This document shows, one piece after another, positions 5,274 to 5,399 of a stretch of DNA of 5,399 nucleotides. This stretch comes from Alphaproteobacteria bacterium. Its GTDB lineage: Bacteria; Pseudomonadota; Alphaproteobacteria; Micropepsales; Micropepsaceae. Made by a program: the position numbers and the translations under genes. The stretch's first letter is position 1. Each line of letters starts with the position of its first letter. Under the pieces are notes generated by a model. The model ran no database searches. It was not told the DNA's origin and saw nothing but the letters and a program-made list of their open reading frames with translations. The DNA is taken from assembly GCA_028869725.1 (NCBI GenBank), contig JAGWRJ010000102.1, positions 1 to 5,399 on the forward strand, written 5' to 3'.

Positions 5274-5399
5274 ATGCATTATCTTTCCAAGCAGATCGGC
5301 GGCGTGCTCGCTGTCGGAGGCGCGGAGACAGCGCTCTTCTGGAAGACCGGACAATGCAGCTGGGCCGAGCTGAAAGCGATTGCCGACGCGGTCAATACC
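5274..5399 (+). CDS. Probable AMP-forming acyl-CoA synthetase/ligase, N-terminal fragment (3' end outside window)
   Basis: Only the first 42 residues are present, open to the window end. They contain ALFWKTGQCSWAELKAIADA (20-39), which resembles the opening of class I adenylate-forming enzymes: a strand reading A-L-x-W/x-x-x, then a short turn, then W-x-E-L-x-x-x-x-D/A-x-V before the first helix. These enzymes activate carboxylic acids to acyl-CoA through an acyl-adenylate. The diagnostic P-loop (TSG-TTG-PKG) and the later motifs are outside the window, so this rests on a short match. GGAG at 5263-5266 supports the start. The gene is divergent from the SDR pair and may share the palindromic control region. 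A CoA ligase would suit an acid made by the aldehyde dehydrogenase upstream. Confidence 0.55.
   Translation, partial: MHYLSKQIGGVLAVGGAETALFWKTGQCSWAELKAIADAVNT

Noticed and set aside
1..5399. tRNA, rRNA, CRISPR array, riboswitch or toxin-antitoxin pair
   Set aside because: No cloverleaf, regularly spaced repeat, conserved leader structure or small paired genes could be seen on either strand.

Overview
The window reads as a piece of a catabolic gene cluster from a high-GC proteobacterium. An alphaproteobacterium (rhizobial or sphingomonad type) is my best guess, from codon use rich in GC-ending codons, GGAG-type ribosome binding sites and the style of the dehydrogenases. This is inference; no marker gene is present. 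There are no RNA genes, CRISPR arrays or intact mobile elements.

Layout. Positions 1-2228 hold three plus-strand genes: the C-terminal end of an aldehyde dehydrogenase (1-207), a classical short-chain dehydrogenase/reductase (SDR, 218-973) whose ribosome binding site overlaps the aldehyde dehydrogenase stop, and, after a 130-base gap, a metal-dependent amidohydrolase of the amidohydrolase_2 (TIM-barrel) family (1104-2228). Positions 2229-2604 are a gene-free stretch with several short inverted repeats, a possible relic of mobile DNA and a candidate promoter. This promoter would drive a GntR-family regulator with a FadR/FCD-like C-terminal domain (2605-3375). Convergent with the regulator, and only 2 bases from its stop, is a minus-strand pair: a classical SDR (4285-5154) followed 13 bases later by an atypical, epimerase-like SDR (3378-4271). 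A divergent control region (5155-5273) separates this pair from a plus-strand gene that runs off the window end (5274-5399). Its first 42 residues resemble the start of an AMP-forming acyl-CoA ligase.

How they may work together. An alcohol dehydrogenase (SDR) and an aldehyde dehydrogenase can oxidise an alcohol to an acid. A CoA ligase can activate that acid. The amidohydrolase could perform a C-C hydrolysis, decarboxylation or ring-opening step, and the second SDR could oxidise a further hydroxyl. This is a common composition for degradation of an alicyclic, terpenoid or aromatic compound, but the sequence does not identify the substrate. The most striking regulatory signal is a perfect 13-base palindrome (ATAACT-T-AGTTAT, 5179-5191) placed between good -35 and -10 elements of the minus-strand operon. 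The GntR protein in the window is a plausible but unproven ligand for it.

Nothing here is clearly a new biological system. The points most worth checking are the palindromic operator, the missing metal-ligand histidines in the regulator, the missing Tyr/Lys pair in the atypical SDR, and the origin of the 2340-2560 stretch.
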